The position numbers were made by a program, and so were the translations under genes. The notes under the pieces were generated by a model. The model saw nothing but the letters and a program-made list of their open reading frames with translations. It was not told the origin of the DNA and made no database searches. Positions 24,949 to 33,790 of a stretch of 49,698 bases of DNA are shown piece by piece. The DNA comes from UBA4416 sp046345275 (lineage in GTDB: Bacteria; Bacteroidota; Bacteroidia; B-17B0; Aurantibacillaceae). Each line of letters opens with the position of its first letter. Within the stretch, counting starts at the first letter, position 1. The stretch covers positions 1 to 49,698 of the forward strand of contig JBKDJY010000086.1 of NCBI GenBank assembly GCA_046345275.1, given 5' to 3'.

Positions 24949-25704
24949 TTAAAACCATTTTTTTCCAAACACGAATCCTACATACAAAGTAAGAATAAAA
25001 TTTTCGGCAGGATTACGCGCCATTATTGGCAATGCCTTTGGATAGTAGTCGAAAATAATCCCAGTTTCAATCGCCTTCACTTTGTTAGAAAAAGGAGCAT
25101 ATTCAAAACTTAAGTTTGCTTTAGCATAAAAACCAGGATAAATTTTTGTTTGGAAAAGTCCGTCTGTCAGTGATCCTTTTCCAGAAATGCTATCAATGGA
25201 ATATTTTGTTGGATCATATTTAACGGATTCTTGATATTTAGTACCGAATAAATTTTGACGGTATACTAATATGTAATTTGGTTTAGCAAAACTAAGATTA
25301 CCACCCAGATAATACGATGAACGAATTTCAACAGATTTTCTGTCAGCCCTTTTAAAAATAGTGGTTTGATAGCCAACACCCAGTCTAAACAAAAGCACAC
25401 TATTTAGTTTTCCATAAATAAATCTTTTTGAATTATCTGATTGGTTTGAAACTTTAATTTCTTTGGGATGATTTAGATTTAAGGCTTCAATTTCGAACAG
25501 ACGTTTTCGAGTCCCTGTAATGTGTTTAGCGCGCATCATGTTTATTCCAAATCCACGACTGTGTGCAAAAACGCCAAATGAAAGTTCATTACGGTAGAGC
25601 ACATTAACATCATTACCACTTGCAACTGCTTGTTCTGTGCTCTGAGAATAGGCAAGTTGACATAAAAATGCGATAATGAAAGAATATGATAATTTAATTG
25701 ACAT
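24949..25704 (-). CDS. Hypothetical outer-membrane beta-barrel-like protein
   Basis: A 251-residue protein from the ATG at 25704, chosen because a clean signal peptide follows (IKLSYSFIIAFLCQLAYSQ) and a -7 box lies just upstream; an upstream ATG at 25785 adds 27 non-signal residues. The mature part has alternating aromatic/polar strands (FGVFAHSRGFGINMMRAKH, NSVLLFRLGVGYQ) and ends LTLYVGFVFGKKWF, with the final aromatic expected of a porin-like barrel. No family recognised. Co-transcribed with lipA. Confidence 0.7.
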   Translation of the reverse strand: MSIKLSYSFIIAFLCQLAYSQSTEQAVASGNDVNVLYRNELSFGVFAHSRGFGINMMRAKHITGTRKRLFEIEALNLNHPKEIKVSNQSDNSKRFIYGKLNSVLLFRLGVGYQTTIFKRADRKSVEIRSSYYLGGNLSFAKPNYILVYRQNLFGTKYQESVKYDPTKYSIDSISGKGSLTDGLFQTKIYPGFYAKANLSFEYAPFSNKVKAIETGIIFDYYPKALPIMARNPAENFILTLYVGFVFGKKWF

Positions 25705-25711
25705 GCAAAGA

Positions 25712-25719
25712 CAAAAGTA
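25712..25719 (-). promoter_or_regulatory. TACTTTTG -7 box ahead of the barrel-lipA unit
   Basis: An exact TAnnTTTG match on the minus strand ends 7 bases before the ATG at 25704. It supports the short start and implies a leaderless or near-leaderless transcript. No -33 element. Confidence 0.35.
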
Positions 25720-25807
25720 GGTATAATTTTTATTTTTGGTTAATTTGTTTTTTATTTGAAACTTAGATTTCGCAAAGAAAATCAATGAAATTTATAAAAA
25801 TTTTACA

Positions 25808-26218
25808 ATGACTAAAATTAATGTTACATATCAAGGTGAATTGAGAACTGAGGCAATTCATTTGCAATCAAATAAAATTATATTAACTGATGCGCCAAAG
25901 GACAATCATGGTAAAGGAGAAGCATTTTCCCCAACAGATTTAGTGGCGTCGGCATTAGCAAGCTGCATGATGTCAATTATGGGAATTGTTTCTTTGAAAG
26001 AAGGAATAACTTCAATAGATGGAACTATTGCAGAAGTTACAAAAGTAATGATAACAGACCCAAGGCGAATAGGAGAAATTCAGATAAAGTTGATCTTTCC
26101 AAAAAAAGATTTTACGGATAAGGAAAAAAAAATATACGAACATGCTGCCTTAACCTGTCCTGTGGCAAAAAGCTTGCATCCTGATTTGAAACAAACTATT
26201 GAGTTTGCGTGGATATAG
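25808..26218 (+). CDS. OsmC family peroxiredoxin-like protein
   Basis: A 136-residue protein. The two redox cysteines are in LASCMMSIMG (about residue 58) and LTCPVAKSL (about 119), with the conserved GKGEAFSPTDL between strand and helix. OsmC/YhfA proteins reduce organic hydroperoxides or related substrates. Its 3' end overlaps the convergent ytxJ gene by 23 bases. Confidence 0.92.
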   Translation: MTKINVTYQGELRTEAIHLQSNKIILTDAPKDNHGKGEAFSPTDLVASALASCMMSIMGIVSLKEGITSIDGTIAEVTKVMITDPRRIGEIQIKLIFPKKDFTDKEKKIYEHAALTCPVAKSLHPDLKQTIEFAWI

Positions 26219-26555
26219 CTTCTAAAATATGATTTGTGGAAATATCAGTGTGTGATGCGGAATAAAAACACTTTCCGTTTTTAATTAGTAAAACTTGTGG
26301 TGATGCGTGCTCAACGTTAAACAAGGATGAAATTTCACTAGAAATATCTCTATGATTTAATAAATCCAAATAATAGGCAGGACACCTTTTATCATCTGTC
26401 CATTTGCTCTCTAATCGGTTAAGTGCTAAAGCACTGATTGAACAACGGGTACTGTGTTTAAATAACAAAACAGCTAAATTTTCAGCTGAATGTTTGTTGG
26501 AAATTAACATAATTTCAGTCAACTGATTGATATCATTTAACTTATGCCAATGCAT
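26196..26555 (-). CDS. ytxJ: YtxJ-like bacillithiol-system thioredoxin-fold protein
   Basis: A 119-residue protein with the single-cysteine motif FKHSTRCSIS (about 32-41) and the ASPQVLLIKNG cis-Pro region of a thioredoxin fold. YtxJ proteins are monothiol bacilliredoxin-like factors associated with bacillithiol, a thiol used in many Bacteroidota and Firmicutes. It lies 6 bases after a small lipoprotein gene and shares its promoter; convergent with and overlapping the osmC-like gene. Confidence 0.82.
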   Translation of the reverse strand: MHWHKLNDINQLTEIMLISNKHSAENLAVLLFKHSTRCSISALALNRLESKWTDDKRCPAYYLDLLNHRDISSEISSLFNVEHASPQVLLIKNGKCFYSASHTDISTNHILEAISTQTQ

Positions 26556-26561
26556 GAGAAA

Positions 26562-26693
26562 TTAAATTGATTTTTTTGCAGAATTTGTTGTATTAGCTTT
26601 GGTGTAAGCTGGACATTTTTCGTGAGATTTGCAAGAAGAAACAATTACAGAAAATGTAATTGACAACATTAACAGTAAAACAAATTTTTTCAT
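26562..26693 (-). CDS. Small lipoprotein upstream of ytxJ
   Basis: A 43-residue protein from the ATG at 26693. The signal KKFVLLLMLSITFSVIVSSC ends in a lipobox, leaving a mature peptide of about 23 residues that starts CKSHEKCPAYTK. A longer frame from 26759 is unlikely because a good promoter lies inside it. No family name known to me. A second cysteine in the mature peptide and the link to ytxJ hint at thiol chemistry, which is inference. Confidence 0.65.
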   Translation of the reverse strand: MKKFVLLLMLSITFSVIVSSCKSHEKCPAYTKANTTNSAKKSI

Positions 26694-26722
26694 AACAATA
26701 ATATTTTTAATTAATAGTATAG

Positions 26723-26752
26723 CAAATGTATGATAAATTGCCATATAACAAA
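26723..26752 (-). promoter_or_regulatory. Promoter of the small lipoprotein-ytxJ unit
   Basis: On the minus strand TTTG (26749-26752), an 18-base spacer and TACATTTG (26723-26730) match the Bacteroidota promoter pattern at both elements. The leader to the ATG at 26693 is about 25 bases. It also fixes the gene start. Confidence 0.6.
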
Positions 26753-26799
26753 AAAACATGAAATACTTTTTTAAGTAAACTAAAAAAATATGTTAATGA

Positions 26800-27480
26800 A
26801 TGAGCTGGGAACAATTTCTTAAAATCGAACAAAATAAATCCTATTATATTAATTTAGAAGCTTTTTTAAAAGCTGAGCGGCTTAATTTTAACATTTTTCC
26901 AAAAGAAAGTGAGGTTTTCAAAGCCTTTGAATTAACGCCTCTTAATCAAATAAAGGTGGTTATTATTGGACAAGATCCTTATCATAAAATAAACCAAGCG
27001 CATGGCTTGAGTTTTTCAGTAAACCATGGCATAAAACCGCCACCGTCCTTAATAAATATTTATAAAGAATTAAAATCTGATTTAAACATTCAAATTCCAA
27101 AGCACGGAAATCTCAGCAACTGGGCAATGCAAGGCGTTTTATTGTTAAATGCAATATTAACTGTAAGGGAAGGATGGCCAGGAAGTCATCAAAAAAAGGG
27201 TTGGGAAACTTTTACAGATGCCTGTATAAAATTTATTTCAGAAAATTCTGAAAATGTTGTTTTTTTATTATGGGGAAATTATGCCAAATCAAAAACTGAA
27301 CTCATCAATTGTTCAAAACATTATATTTTAGATGCAGCTCATCCTTCTCCATTAGCCAGAGGAGGATTCTTTGGCTGTAAACATTTTTCTAAATGCAATC
27401 ATTTTTTGATTTCTAAGAATAAAATGCCCATCGATTGGAATCTTCAAGAAATGAATTTGTTTTCTTTAAATAAATCGTAA
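26800..27480 (+). CDS. ung: Uracil-DNA glycosylase
   Basis: A 226-residue family 1 enzyme. The water-activating motif GQDPYH is at 57-62 with the catalytic D59. The uracil pocket reads GLSFSV, LLNAILTVREG and LLWGNYAK, and the Leu-intercalation loop is HPSPLARGGFFG near 187-198. It removes uracil from DNA as the first step of base excision repair. Followed after 23 bases by hemW. Confidence 0.97.
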   Translation: MSWEQFLKIEQNKSYYINLEAFLKAERLNFNIFPKESEVFKAFELTPLNQIKVVIIGQDPYHKINQAHGLSFSVNHGIKPPPSLINIYKELKSDLNIQIPKHGNLSNWAMQGVLLLNAILTVREGWPGSHQKKGWETFTDACIKFISENSENVVFLLWGNYAKSKTELINCSKHYILDAAHPSPLARGGFFGCKHFSKCNHFLISKNKMPIDWNLQEMNLFSLNKS

Positions 27481-27503
27481 AATTTGTTTTTTATTTAAAT
27501 CTA

Positions 27504-28631
27504 TTGAGCGGCATCTATCTCCATATTCCCTTTTGTAAGCAAGCATGTAATTATTGCGATTTTCATTTTTCTACTTCCTTAAAATTAAAATCTAGTCTCG
27601 TGGAATCTATTTTGCAGGAAATGGATTTAAGAAATACTTATTTAAAAAATAAATCCATTGAAACAATTTATTTTGGAGGAGGAACACCAAGCTTATTATC
27701 CGAAAAAGAATTGTTTAGCATTTTAGAAAAATTATACAAAAATTACGACATATCATCAAATGCAGAAATTACCTTAGAAGCAAACCCAGATGATTTAACC
27801 CTTGAAAAACTTAAAGAATTAAAACGATTAGAAATAAATAGATTAAGTATTGGTTTACAAAGTTTTAATGATGAAGAATTAGTTTGGATGAATAGAGCTC
27901 ACAAAGCCAACGACAATGAAATGTCTGTAAAACGATCCCAAGATAAAGGCTTTGAAAATATTTCGGTTGATTTAATTTATGGCTCAAAGTTTGGTAATTT
28001 GGCTAATTGGAAAAGAACATTAGACCAAACAATTGCTTTAGGCGTAAAACATATTTCGAGTTACAATTTAACCATTGAAGAAAAAACAAAATTGGGCAAT
28101 GACTTAAAAGAAAAAAAAGAAATGCCGATTGACAACGAAAAAAGTTCAGAGCTGTTTTTGGAAATGATTCATCGCCTCGAAAAAAAAGATTTCATTCATT
28201 ATGAAATTTCCAATTTTGGTAAGGAAGATTTTTTTAGTAAACACAATTCCAATTATTGGAAAGGAATTGAATATATTGGCTTTGGCCCTTCGGCACATTC
28301 TTTTAATGGTGTTTCAAGGCAATGGAACATAGCGAATAACAATTTATATATCAAAAATATATCAAGTAAAAATCAAAAATATTTTGAAAAAGAAGAACTA
28401 ACAAAAGAAAATCAGTTTAATGAATATGTCTTAACATCATTAAGAACAATTTGGGGAATAGATGAAGTGTATCTAAAAAGTAAATTTGATTCAGAAATTG
28501 TAAAAGCGTTCGAAACTAAAATCAATAAATATCTTCTTACAGACTCAATCATTTTAAAGGATAATAAATATGTTTTAACAACTGAAGGAAAATTATTTGC
28601 AGATAAAATTGCAAGTGAATTATTTATTTAG
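27504..28631 (+). CDS. hemW: HemW heme chaperone (radical SAM, CPO-like)
   Basis: A 375-residue protein. The start is TTG at 27504: the conserved opening SGIYLHIPFCKQACNYC follows at once and no ATG is available upstream in frame. The CxxxCxxC cluster motif lies at about 11-18. Further features are FGGGTPSLL, EANPDDL, IGLQSFND and GFGPSAHSF. HemW proteins bind heme and deliver it to respiratory proteins, and are often mislabelled as coproporphyrinogen dehydrogenase; the fourth cysteine of HemN is absent. Confidence 0.93.
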   Translation: MSGIYLHIPFCKQACNYCDFHFSTSLKLKSSLVESILQEMDLRNTYLKNKSIETIYFGGGTPSLLSEKELFSILEKLYKNYDISSNAEITLEANPDDLTLEKLKELKRLEINRLSIGLQSFNDEELVWMNRAHKANDNEMSVKRSQDKGFENISVDLIYGSKFGNLANWKRTLDQTIALGVKHISSYNLTIEEKTKLGNDLKEKKEMPIDNEKSSELFLEMIHRLEKKDFIHYEISNFGKEDFFSKHNSNYWKGIEYIGFGPSAHSFNGVSRQWNIANNNLYIKNISSKNQKYFEKEELTKENQFNEYVLTSLRTIWGIDEVYLKSKFDSEIVKAFETKINKYLLTDSIILKDNKYVLTTEGKLFADKIASELFI

Positions 28632-28656
28632 GACATACAAAAAAGCCATTATATTT

Positions 28657-29133
28657 TTATTCATTCAAAATGTCAAATACCAAATCTCTTTCATAACCTT
28701 TACTGAGCGCATAATTTAAAACTTTCAATTTTAACTTCACAGCGTTTCTTTCGTTAGTTAAGTTTTGTTTATTTTCCATTAATTTTTTTAATGTTTTTAA
28801 ATATTCCGTTTCGTCAATTTGCTCAATCGCTTTTTTAATACAATAATCGCTTATTTTTTTTTTCTTTAGTTCAATTTTAATTTTTATCCGCCCCCATTTT
28901 TTAATGAAGTGTTTTCCATGAACAAATTGTATCGCAAAACGTTCTTCATTTAAAAAATTAGATTCAATTAATTGACTAATAATATTTTCAACAGCATCAG
29001 GCCAAAGCCCAAATTCATATAATTTATTTCGAGACTCTTGCTGACAGCGTTCTTGATAAGCGCACCAGTTTTGCATTTTAAGTAATGCCATTTCTGGATT
29101 TGTAATTTTACTTATTTGTTTTTTTTCGAACAC
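28657..29133 (-). CDS. recX: RecX family regulator of RecA
   Basis: A 158-residue, highly helical and basic protein with the three-helix repeats of RecX: CQQESRNKLYEFG, VENIISQLIESNFLNEERFA, and WGRIKIKIELKKKKISDYC. RecX inhibits RecA filament growth. The start is GTG at 29133; the first ATG, at residue 15, would cut the first helix. Divergent from the RNA methyltransferase gene with a 38-base gap. Confidence 0.9.
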   Translation of the reverse strand: MFEKKQISKITNPEMALLKMQNWCAYQERCQQESRNKLYEFGLWPDAVENIISQLIESNFLNEERFAIQFVHGKHFIKKWGRIKIKIELKKKKISDYCIKKAIEQIDETEYLKTLKKLMENKQNLTNERNAVKLKLKVLNYALSKGYERDLVFDILNE

Positions 29134-29156
29134 AAGTAAAAATAATATTTCTTTGT

Positions 29157-29164
29157 TACATTTG
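29157..29164 (+). promoter_or_regulatory. TACATTTG -7 box of the RNA methyltransferase gene
   Basis: An exact TAnnTTTG match ends 7 bases before the ATG at 29172, suggesting a leaderless transcript. No -33 element seen. Confidence 0.35.
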
Positions 29165-29171
29165 AATCATT

Positions 29172-30521
29172 ATGTTGGAAATACCCTCGTTGTTTTTGAA
29201 TTCAATTTCTGAGTGTTGTGGATTTGAAAATGATGCTTTTGTCAAAGCGCATCAAAATGAGCCTCCCACAAGTATTAGAATAAACCCACTTAAACCAACG
29301 CCATTAAATTTTGATTTAACACATCCAGTTTTGTGGAATAAACATGGATTTTATTTGAATGAGCGGCCTAATTTTACACATGATATATTCTTTCAAGCTG
29401 GTTGTTATTATGTGCAAGAGGCGGCTTCTATGTTTATTGAACATGCTTTATTAAGTTGTGTAGATTTTTCGAAGCAATTAATTGCATTGGATAGTTGTGC
29501 TGCACCTGGAGGAAAAAGCACCTTATTAAACTCATTACTTAATTCAGAAAGCGTTTTAGTAGCCAATGAAATATCGAAACCAAGGGTTGAGGTTTTGTCT
29601 CAAAATTTGGTTAAATGGGGAACTCATAATTTAGTTGTTACAAATAATGATCCTTCAGCATTTAATGTCATTGAAAATACTTTTGATATTATTTTGGTTG
29701 ACGCACCTTGCAGTGGCTCTGGCTTATTTAGAAAACAACATGATGCCGTTGAAGAGTGGAGCATTGATCATGTAAATCTATGCGCACAGCGTCAGAAAAG
29801 AATTTTGGCGGACTTAGTTGGTAGTTTGTCAAATAATGGCGTACTGCTTTATTCAACTTGTTCATACTCCGAACAAGAAAATGAAAACATTGCGGATTGG
29901 TTAATCGAAGAATTTAATTTAGAAAGTATTCAAATACCAATTAAAAAAGATTGGGGCATTGTTGAAACAAAAACAAATGCTTTTGGTTATCGTTTTTATC
30001 CTGATAAAACAGAATCAGAAGGATTTTTTTGTTCGTTATTTATTAAGAAAAGTGATGACAAAAAAAATCGTTTTACGAAAAAAAATAGGAATGAATTGTT
30101 TTCTGATATTAAACCTAAAGAAAAAGAAACACTTTCAATGTGGGTTGACAAAATAGATGAACATGCTGTCATTAAATTTAAAAACGATTATTTATTAACG
30201 AATCAGCTAACTATTGATTTTATTAGTAATTACAATCATTTGTATTTAAAAAAAGTTGGAACAACTATTGGTAGTTTAATAAAAAATGAATTGATTCCAA
30301 ATCATGATTTAGCACTAAGTATTCATAAAAATAAATCTATTAAAGTTTATGAAATTAATAAGGCGGAGGCCATCCGTTTTCTAAAAAAAGAAAACTTAAA
30401 AATTGATTGTGATCAAGGATGGATTTTAGTACGTTATAAAAGTTTAGGATTGGGCTGGATAAAGCAATTGGGAAATAGATTTAATAACTACTTGCCGAAT
30501 GAATTTAGAATCATGAAATAG
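29172..30521 (+). CDS. RsmF/NOL1-type RNA m5C methyltransferase
   Basis: A 449-residue protein. The SAM motif is DSCAAPGGKST (about 112-122). The two active-site cysteines are in DAPCSGSGLFRK and LYSTCSYSEQEN. After about residue 290 a C-terminal domain (LLTNQLTIDFISNYNHLYL, KAEAIRFLKKENL) resembles the PUA-like RNA-binding part of RsmF. It should methylate cytosine-5 in rRNA; the exact site cannot be told from the sequence. Confidence 0.9.
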   Translation: MLEIPSLFLNSISECCGFENDAFVKAHQNEPPTSIRINPLKPTPLNFDLTHPVLWNKHGFYLNERPNFTHDIFFQAGCYYVQEAASMFIEHALLSCVDFSKQLIALDSCAAPGGKSTLLNSLLNSESVLVANEISKPRVEVLSQNLVKWGTHNLVVTNNDPSAFNVIENTFDIILVDAPCSGSGLFRKQHDAVEEWSIDHVNLCAQRQKRILADLVGSLSNNGVLLYSTCSYSEQENENIADWLIEEFNLESIQIPIKKDWGIVETKTNAFGYRFYPDKTESEGFFCSLFIKKSDDKKNRFTKKNRNELFSDIKPKEKETLSMWVDKIDEHAVIKFKNDYLLTNQLTIDFISNYNHLYLKKVGTTIGSLIKNELIPNHDLALSIHKNKSIKVYEINKAEAIRFLKKENLKIDCDQGWILVRYKSLGLGWIKQLGNRFNNYLPNEFRIMK

Positions 30522-30667
30522 CCCTGTTTGCCTCAACTGCCAACACAAATGATTAGACAGGTATTTCATAACAATAAAAAATTTAGACCTATAAATAAAT
30601 CACAAAAACTAAATGATTCAAATCATATTACAATATGAGTTTTAAGTAATAGGAAACTTAAATGGGT

Positions 30668-32176
30668 TTAATTTTTTACACTTAATAAAATTTCATCGGC
30701 AATTTTCCTACTGTTATTTAGGCGTGGGACTTTAAATTGTCCGCCAAGTTTATTATTTATTTTTAACCACTTATAAAAAGTACCTTTGGGTAAAGAGGTA
30801 ATGGTGGGCAATTTCAAAACATAATTATTAAAACGTTTGGCTTCATAATCAGAATTTTTTGCTTTTAAATTATCGTCTAAAATTTTAATAAAATAATCTA
30901 AGTGTTCAGGTTCATTTTCAAACTCAATCAACCATTCATGTGAACCAGACTGATTATTCATAAAAATTGGGGCTACGGTATAATCAATTATATGAGTTTT
31001 GGTTTTTTCGCAAGCAGTTTTAATGGCTTGTTCGGTGTTATGAATCATTAGTTCTTCACCAAAAACATTGAGGTATTGTTTGGTTCTTCCTGTAATTATA
31101 AAACGGTAAGGCGATAAATTTGTAAACTGAATGGTATCTCCTATTTGATAACGCCACAAACCAGAGTTGGTGGTAATTAGCAGAGCGTAGTTTTTATTTA
31201 ATTGAACTTCTGATAAATTAAATGTTTTAGGGTTTGATTCTTTTAAGTCGTTTACTAAAATAAATTCATAGTATATTCCATAATCTAGCATCAACAACAT
31301 TTCATGGGTTTCTTTTTCATCTTGTATTCCAAAAAAACCTTCGGAAGCGCTGTATAACTGAATGTAGTTAACTTTTGAATTTTCAAATAAATTTTCAAAT
31401 AAATTTTGATAAGGTGTAAAACTAACTCCGCCGTGAAAATAGACTTCTAAATTTGGCCACACATCTTTTAATGTTTTGGCATTTCTGATTTCTAAAATGC
31501 GCTTTATTAAAACAAGCATCCAGCTTGGAACACCCGCTAAACTTGTCACATTTTCATACGCCATGCTTTGTGCAATTTTTTCTAGTTTTTCATTCCAATT
31601 ATCCATTAAAGCGATGTTGACATCTGGTGATCTAAAGTATTCGGCCCACATCGGTAAATTTTGAATAATAATGGCACTCACATCTCCATGGAAGGAATTG
31701 TAATCTCCAAAACTATCTGTTTTATAACTTCCTCCTAAGGCTAAATTTTTTCCAGTAAATAATTTTGTTTCGGGGTTATTAATGCATTGAAAAGTAATCA
31801 TATCTCTGCCACCGTTGTAGTGACAGCCGTTTAAAAATTCTTTACTAACGGGAATGTATTTACTTTTATCAGTTGTGCCACTACTTTTAGCAAACCATTT
31901 GATCTCGGTATTCCAAAGTAAATTTTGTTCCCCTCTGCGTGTGCGTTCAATAAGCGGCTTTAGCGATTCATAATCTTGAAGTGGAATTGATTTAAATTGT
32001 TCTGAGTTTGTAATGTTTTTAAAATCATGCTTTTTTCCGAACTCCGTATTTTTTGCAGTATCAATTAAATTTAATAACCATTCATTTTGAACTTCATGAG
32101 GGTATTTCATAAACAATTCAATTTGGTGCATGCGCTTTTTCATGAACCATGATGCGATTGAATTAAGAATTGTCAT
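30668..32176 (-). CDS. GH3 family acyl-adenylate-forming protein
   Basis: A 502-residue protein. The ATP-binding loop is KSSGTTDKSKYIPVS (about 91-105), followed by GGSYKTDSFGDYNS, LQLYSASEGFFGIQ and YRFIITGRTKQYLNVFGEE. Plant GH3 enzymes conjugate amino acids to auxin or jasmonate; the bacterial members are widespread in Bacteroidota with unknown substrates. It lies 12 bases downstream of the PolX/PHP gene, at the end of the ispD operon. Confidence 0.9.
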   Translation of the reverse strand: MTILNSIASWFMKKRMHQIELFMKYPHEVQNEWLLNLIDTAKNTEFGKKHDFKNITNSEQFKSIPLQDYESLKPLIERTRRGEQNLLWNTEIKWFAKSSGTTDKSKYIPVSKEFLNGCHYNGGRDMITFQCINNPETKLFTGKNLALGGSYKTDSFGDYNSFHGDVSAIIIQNLPMWAEYFRSPDVNIALMDNWNEKLEKIAQSMAYENVTSLAGVPSWMLVLIKRILEIRNAKTLKDVWPNLEVYFHGGVSFTPYQNLFENLFENSKVNYIQLYSASEGFFGIQDEKETHEMLLMLDYGIYYEFILVNDLKESNPKTFNLSEVQLNKNYALLITTNSGLWRYQIGDTIQFTNLSPYRFIITGRTKQYLNVFGEELMIHNTEQAIKTACEKTKTHIIDYTVAPIFMNNQSGSHEWLIEFENEPEHLDYFIKILDDNLKAKNSDYEAKRFNNYVLKLPTITSLPKGTFYKWLKINNKLGGQFKVPRLNNSRKIADEILLSVKN

Positions 32177-32188
32177 TATATTAAAGTT

Positions 32189-33790
32189 TTAAATCCTATT
32201 TTTCGTTGCAAGGTAATATTCAAATTCTTTAAGATTTAAGGTATTTAAACAGTGTTCTATGCTTAAAAGCCCTTTACGAGCCACTAAAGTTCCATAGTAC
32301 ATATCATGATATCCTTTCAATTGATGGGCATCCGGATTAATAGAAATCAAAACCCCTTTTTCTAAACAATACGGAATCCAACGCCAATCAATATCCAAAC
32401 GATAAGGATGTGCATTTAATTCAATCACAACATGATTTGCTGCACAGGCATCAATAATTTTTTTATGATCAATGGGATAACCTGGCCTTCCTAATAATAA
32501 GCGCCCAGTTGGATGTCCTAAAATAGTTGTGTATGGATTTTCAATTGCTTTGATCAACCTATTGGTAGCACGTTCCTCGTCCATTTTTAAATTAGAATGA
32601 ATAGAGGCAACGATAAAGTCAAAGGATTTTAAGATGTCATCATCGTAGTCTAAATCCCCATTTCCTAAAATATCACTTTCAATCCCTTTAAAAATTTTGA
32701 ATGGAAATAATTGCTTGTTTAAATGATCAATGTCGTTGTGTTGCAATATGATGTCCTCTGCTTTTAAACCGCCCGCATAGCTTGCACTTTTGCTATGATC
32801 GCAAATACCCAAATATTCGTATCCCAATTGTTTGGCATAAATCGCCATTTCTTCTAATGTATTTAATCCATCGCTATAGGAAGTGTGGTTATGCAAAATT
32901 CCTTTTAAGTCAGTTAATTCAATCAGTCTTGGTAGCATTTTTAATTTTGCTTTTTCCAATTCAAATATTCCTTCTCGTATTTCCGGTTCGCAATATTGAA
33001 TATTTAAATGGTCGTAAATATCTTTTTCCGAATTATATTTTTTTATGTCAAGATTCTGAAATTGAATGCCTGATAAATGCTCTTTAGTTGAAGATGTTTC
33101 AACTAAAGTTTTATAAAAAATACTTTCATGAACTTGAATAAAATTGATTGGAATATTTTCCGAATGATAATCATCTAAGTTGATGGATTCATCTCCTACT
33201 AAAATATCTATTTCATCAATTATTTCACATTTTCTGTAAATGGCACCAGTTAAAGACACAAAATCAGTTTGTTTCAATAGTTCGTCAATAATTGGCTTAG
33301 CAATTTTTTCGGCATAGGAAAAATGAAATTTCCCAGCATTGTTTTTTTGAAATTCAATATTTTTAATAATGGCTTGTTGTGTTTTTTCGCCAAATCCTTT
33401 TAAAGTTACCAATCTATTTTCGTGGCAAGCATATAACAATTCCGTCACGCTTTCCAATTCTAATTCTAACCACAATTGCCTTACCTTTTTGGGACCAATT
33501 CCTTTTACACCTAGCATTTCTATGACACCTTTTGGTGTTTTTAAAATTAGTTCTTCTAATTCTTTGGTGGTTCCTCTGGTATTTAAATCAATTATTTTTT
33601 CGGCCAAGCTTTTGCCAATTCCTTCTATTTGAGTTAGTTCTTCAATGGATTTGTGATTCAGATCAATGCGAGTTTTACTAAGCCTGTATGCTGCACTAGC
33701 CATGGATTTCACTTTAAACGAATTTTCGTTATGCAACTCCATGAGTTTTGACGTTATTTCAAAAGCTTCGGCTATGTCTTCGGTATTCAT
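32189..33790 (-). CDS. PolX-like HhH and PHP domain protein, polymerase site degenerate
   Basis: A 533-residue protein. Residues 1-130 hold helix-hairpin-helix units (LTQIEGIGKSLAEKII, LGVKGIGPKKVRQLW, LKGFGEKTQQAI). The central part aligns with the PolX nucleotidyltransferase palm, but GDID reads DEID and the third aspartate strand (VDLR in PolX) reads INFI. The C-terminal PHP domain starts LHNHTSYSDG and has the expected metal-binding histidines and aspartates (GICDHS, ASIHSN, ELNAHP, NPDAH). It probably retains PHP nuclease activity with HhH DNA binding, without polymerase activity. It overlaps ispD by four bases. Confidence 0.88.
   Translation of the reverse strand: MNTEDIAEAFEITSKLMELHNENSFKVKSMASAAYRLSKTRIDLNHKSIEELTQIEGIGKSLAEKIIDLNTRGTTKELEELILKTPKGVIEMLGVKGIGPKKVRQLWLELELESVTELLYACHENRLVTLKGFGEKTQQAIIKNIEFQKNNAGKFHFSYAEKIAKPIIDELLKQTDFVSLTGAIYRKCEIIDEIDILVGDESINLDDYHSENIPINFIQVHESIFYKTLVETSSTKEHLSGIQFQNLDIKKYNSEKDIYDHLNIQYCEPEIREGIFELEKAKLKMLPRLIELTDLKGILHNHTSYSDGLNTLEEMAIYAKQLGYEYLGICDHSKSASYAGGLKAEDIILQHNDIDHLNKQLFPFKIFKGIESDILGNGDLDYDDDILKSFDFIVASIHSNLKMDEERATNRLIKAIENPYTTILGHPTGRLLLGRPGYPIDHKKIIDACAANHVVIELNAHPYRLDIDWRWIPYCLEKGVLISINPDAHQLKGYHDMYYGTLVARKGLLSIEHCLNTLNLKEFEYYLATKNRI

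Noticed and set aside
24945..24968. A longer lipoyl synthase starting at TTG 24968
   Set aside because: It overlaps the upstream gene, uses a rarer start codon and adds no conserved residues; the ATG at 24944 gives clean spacing.
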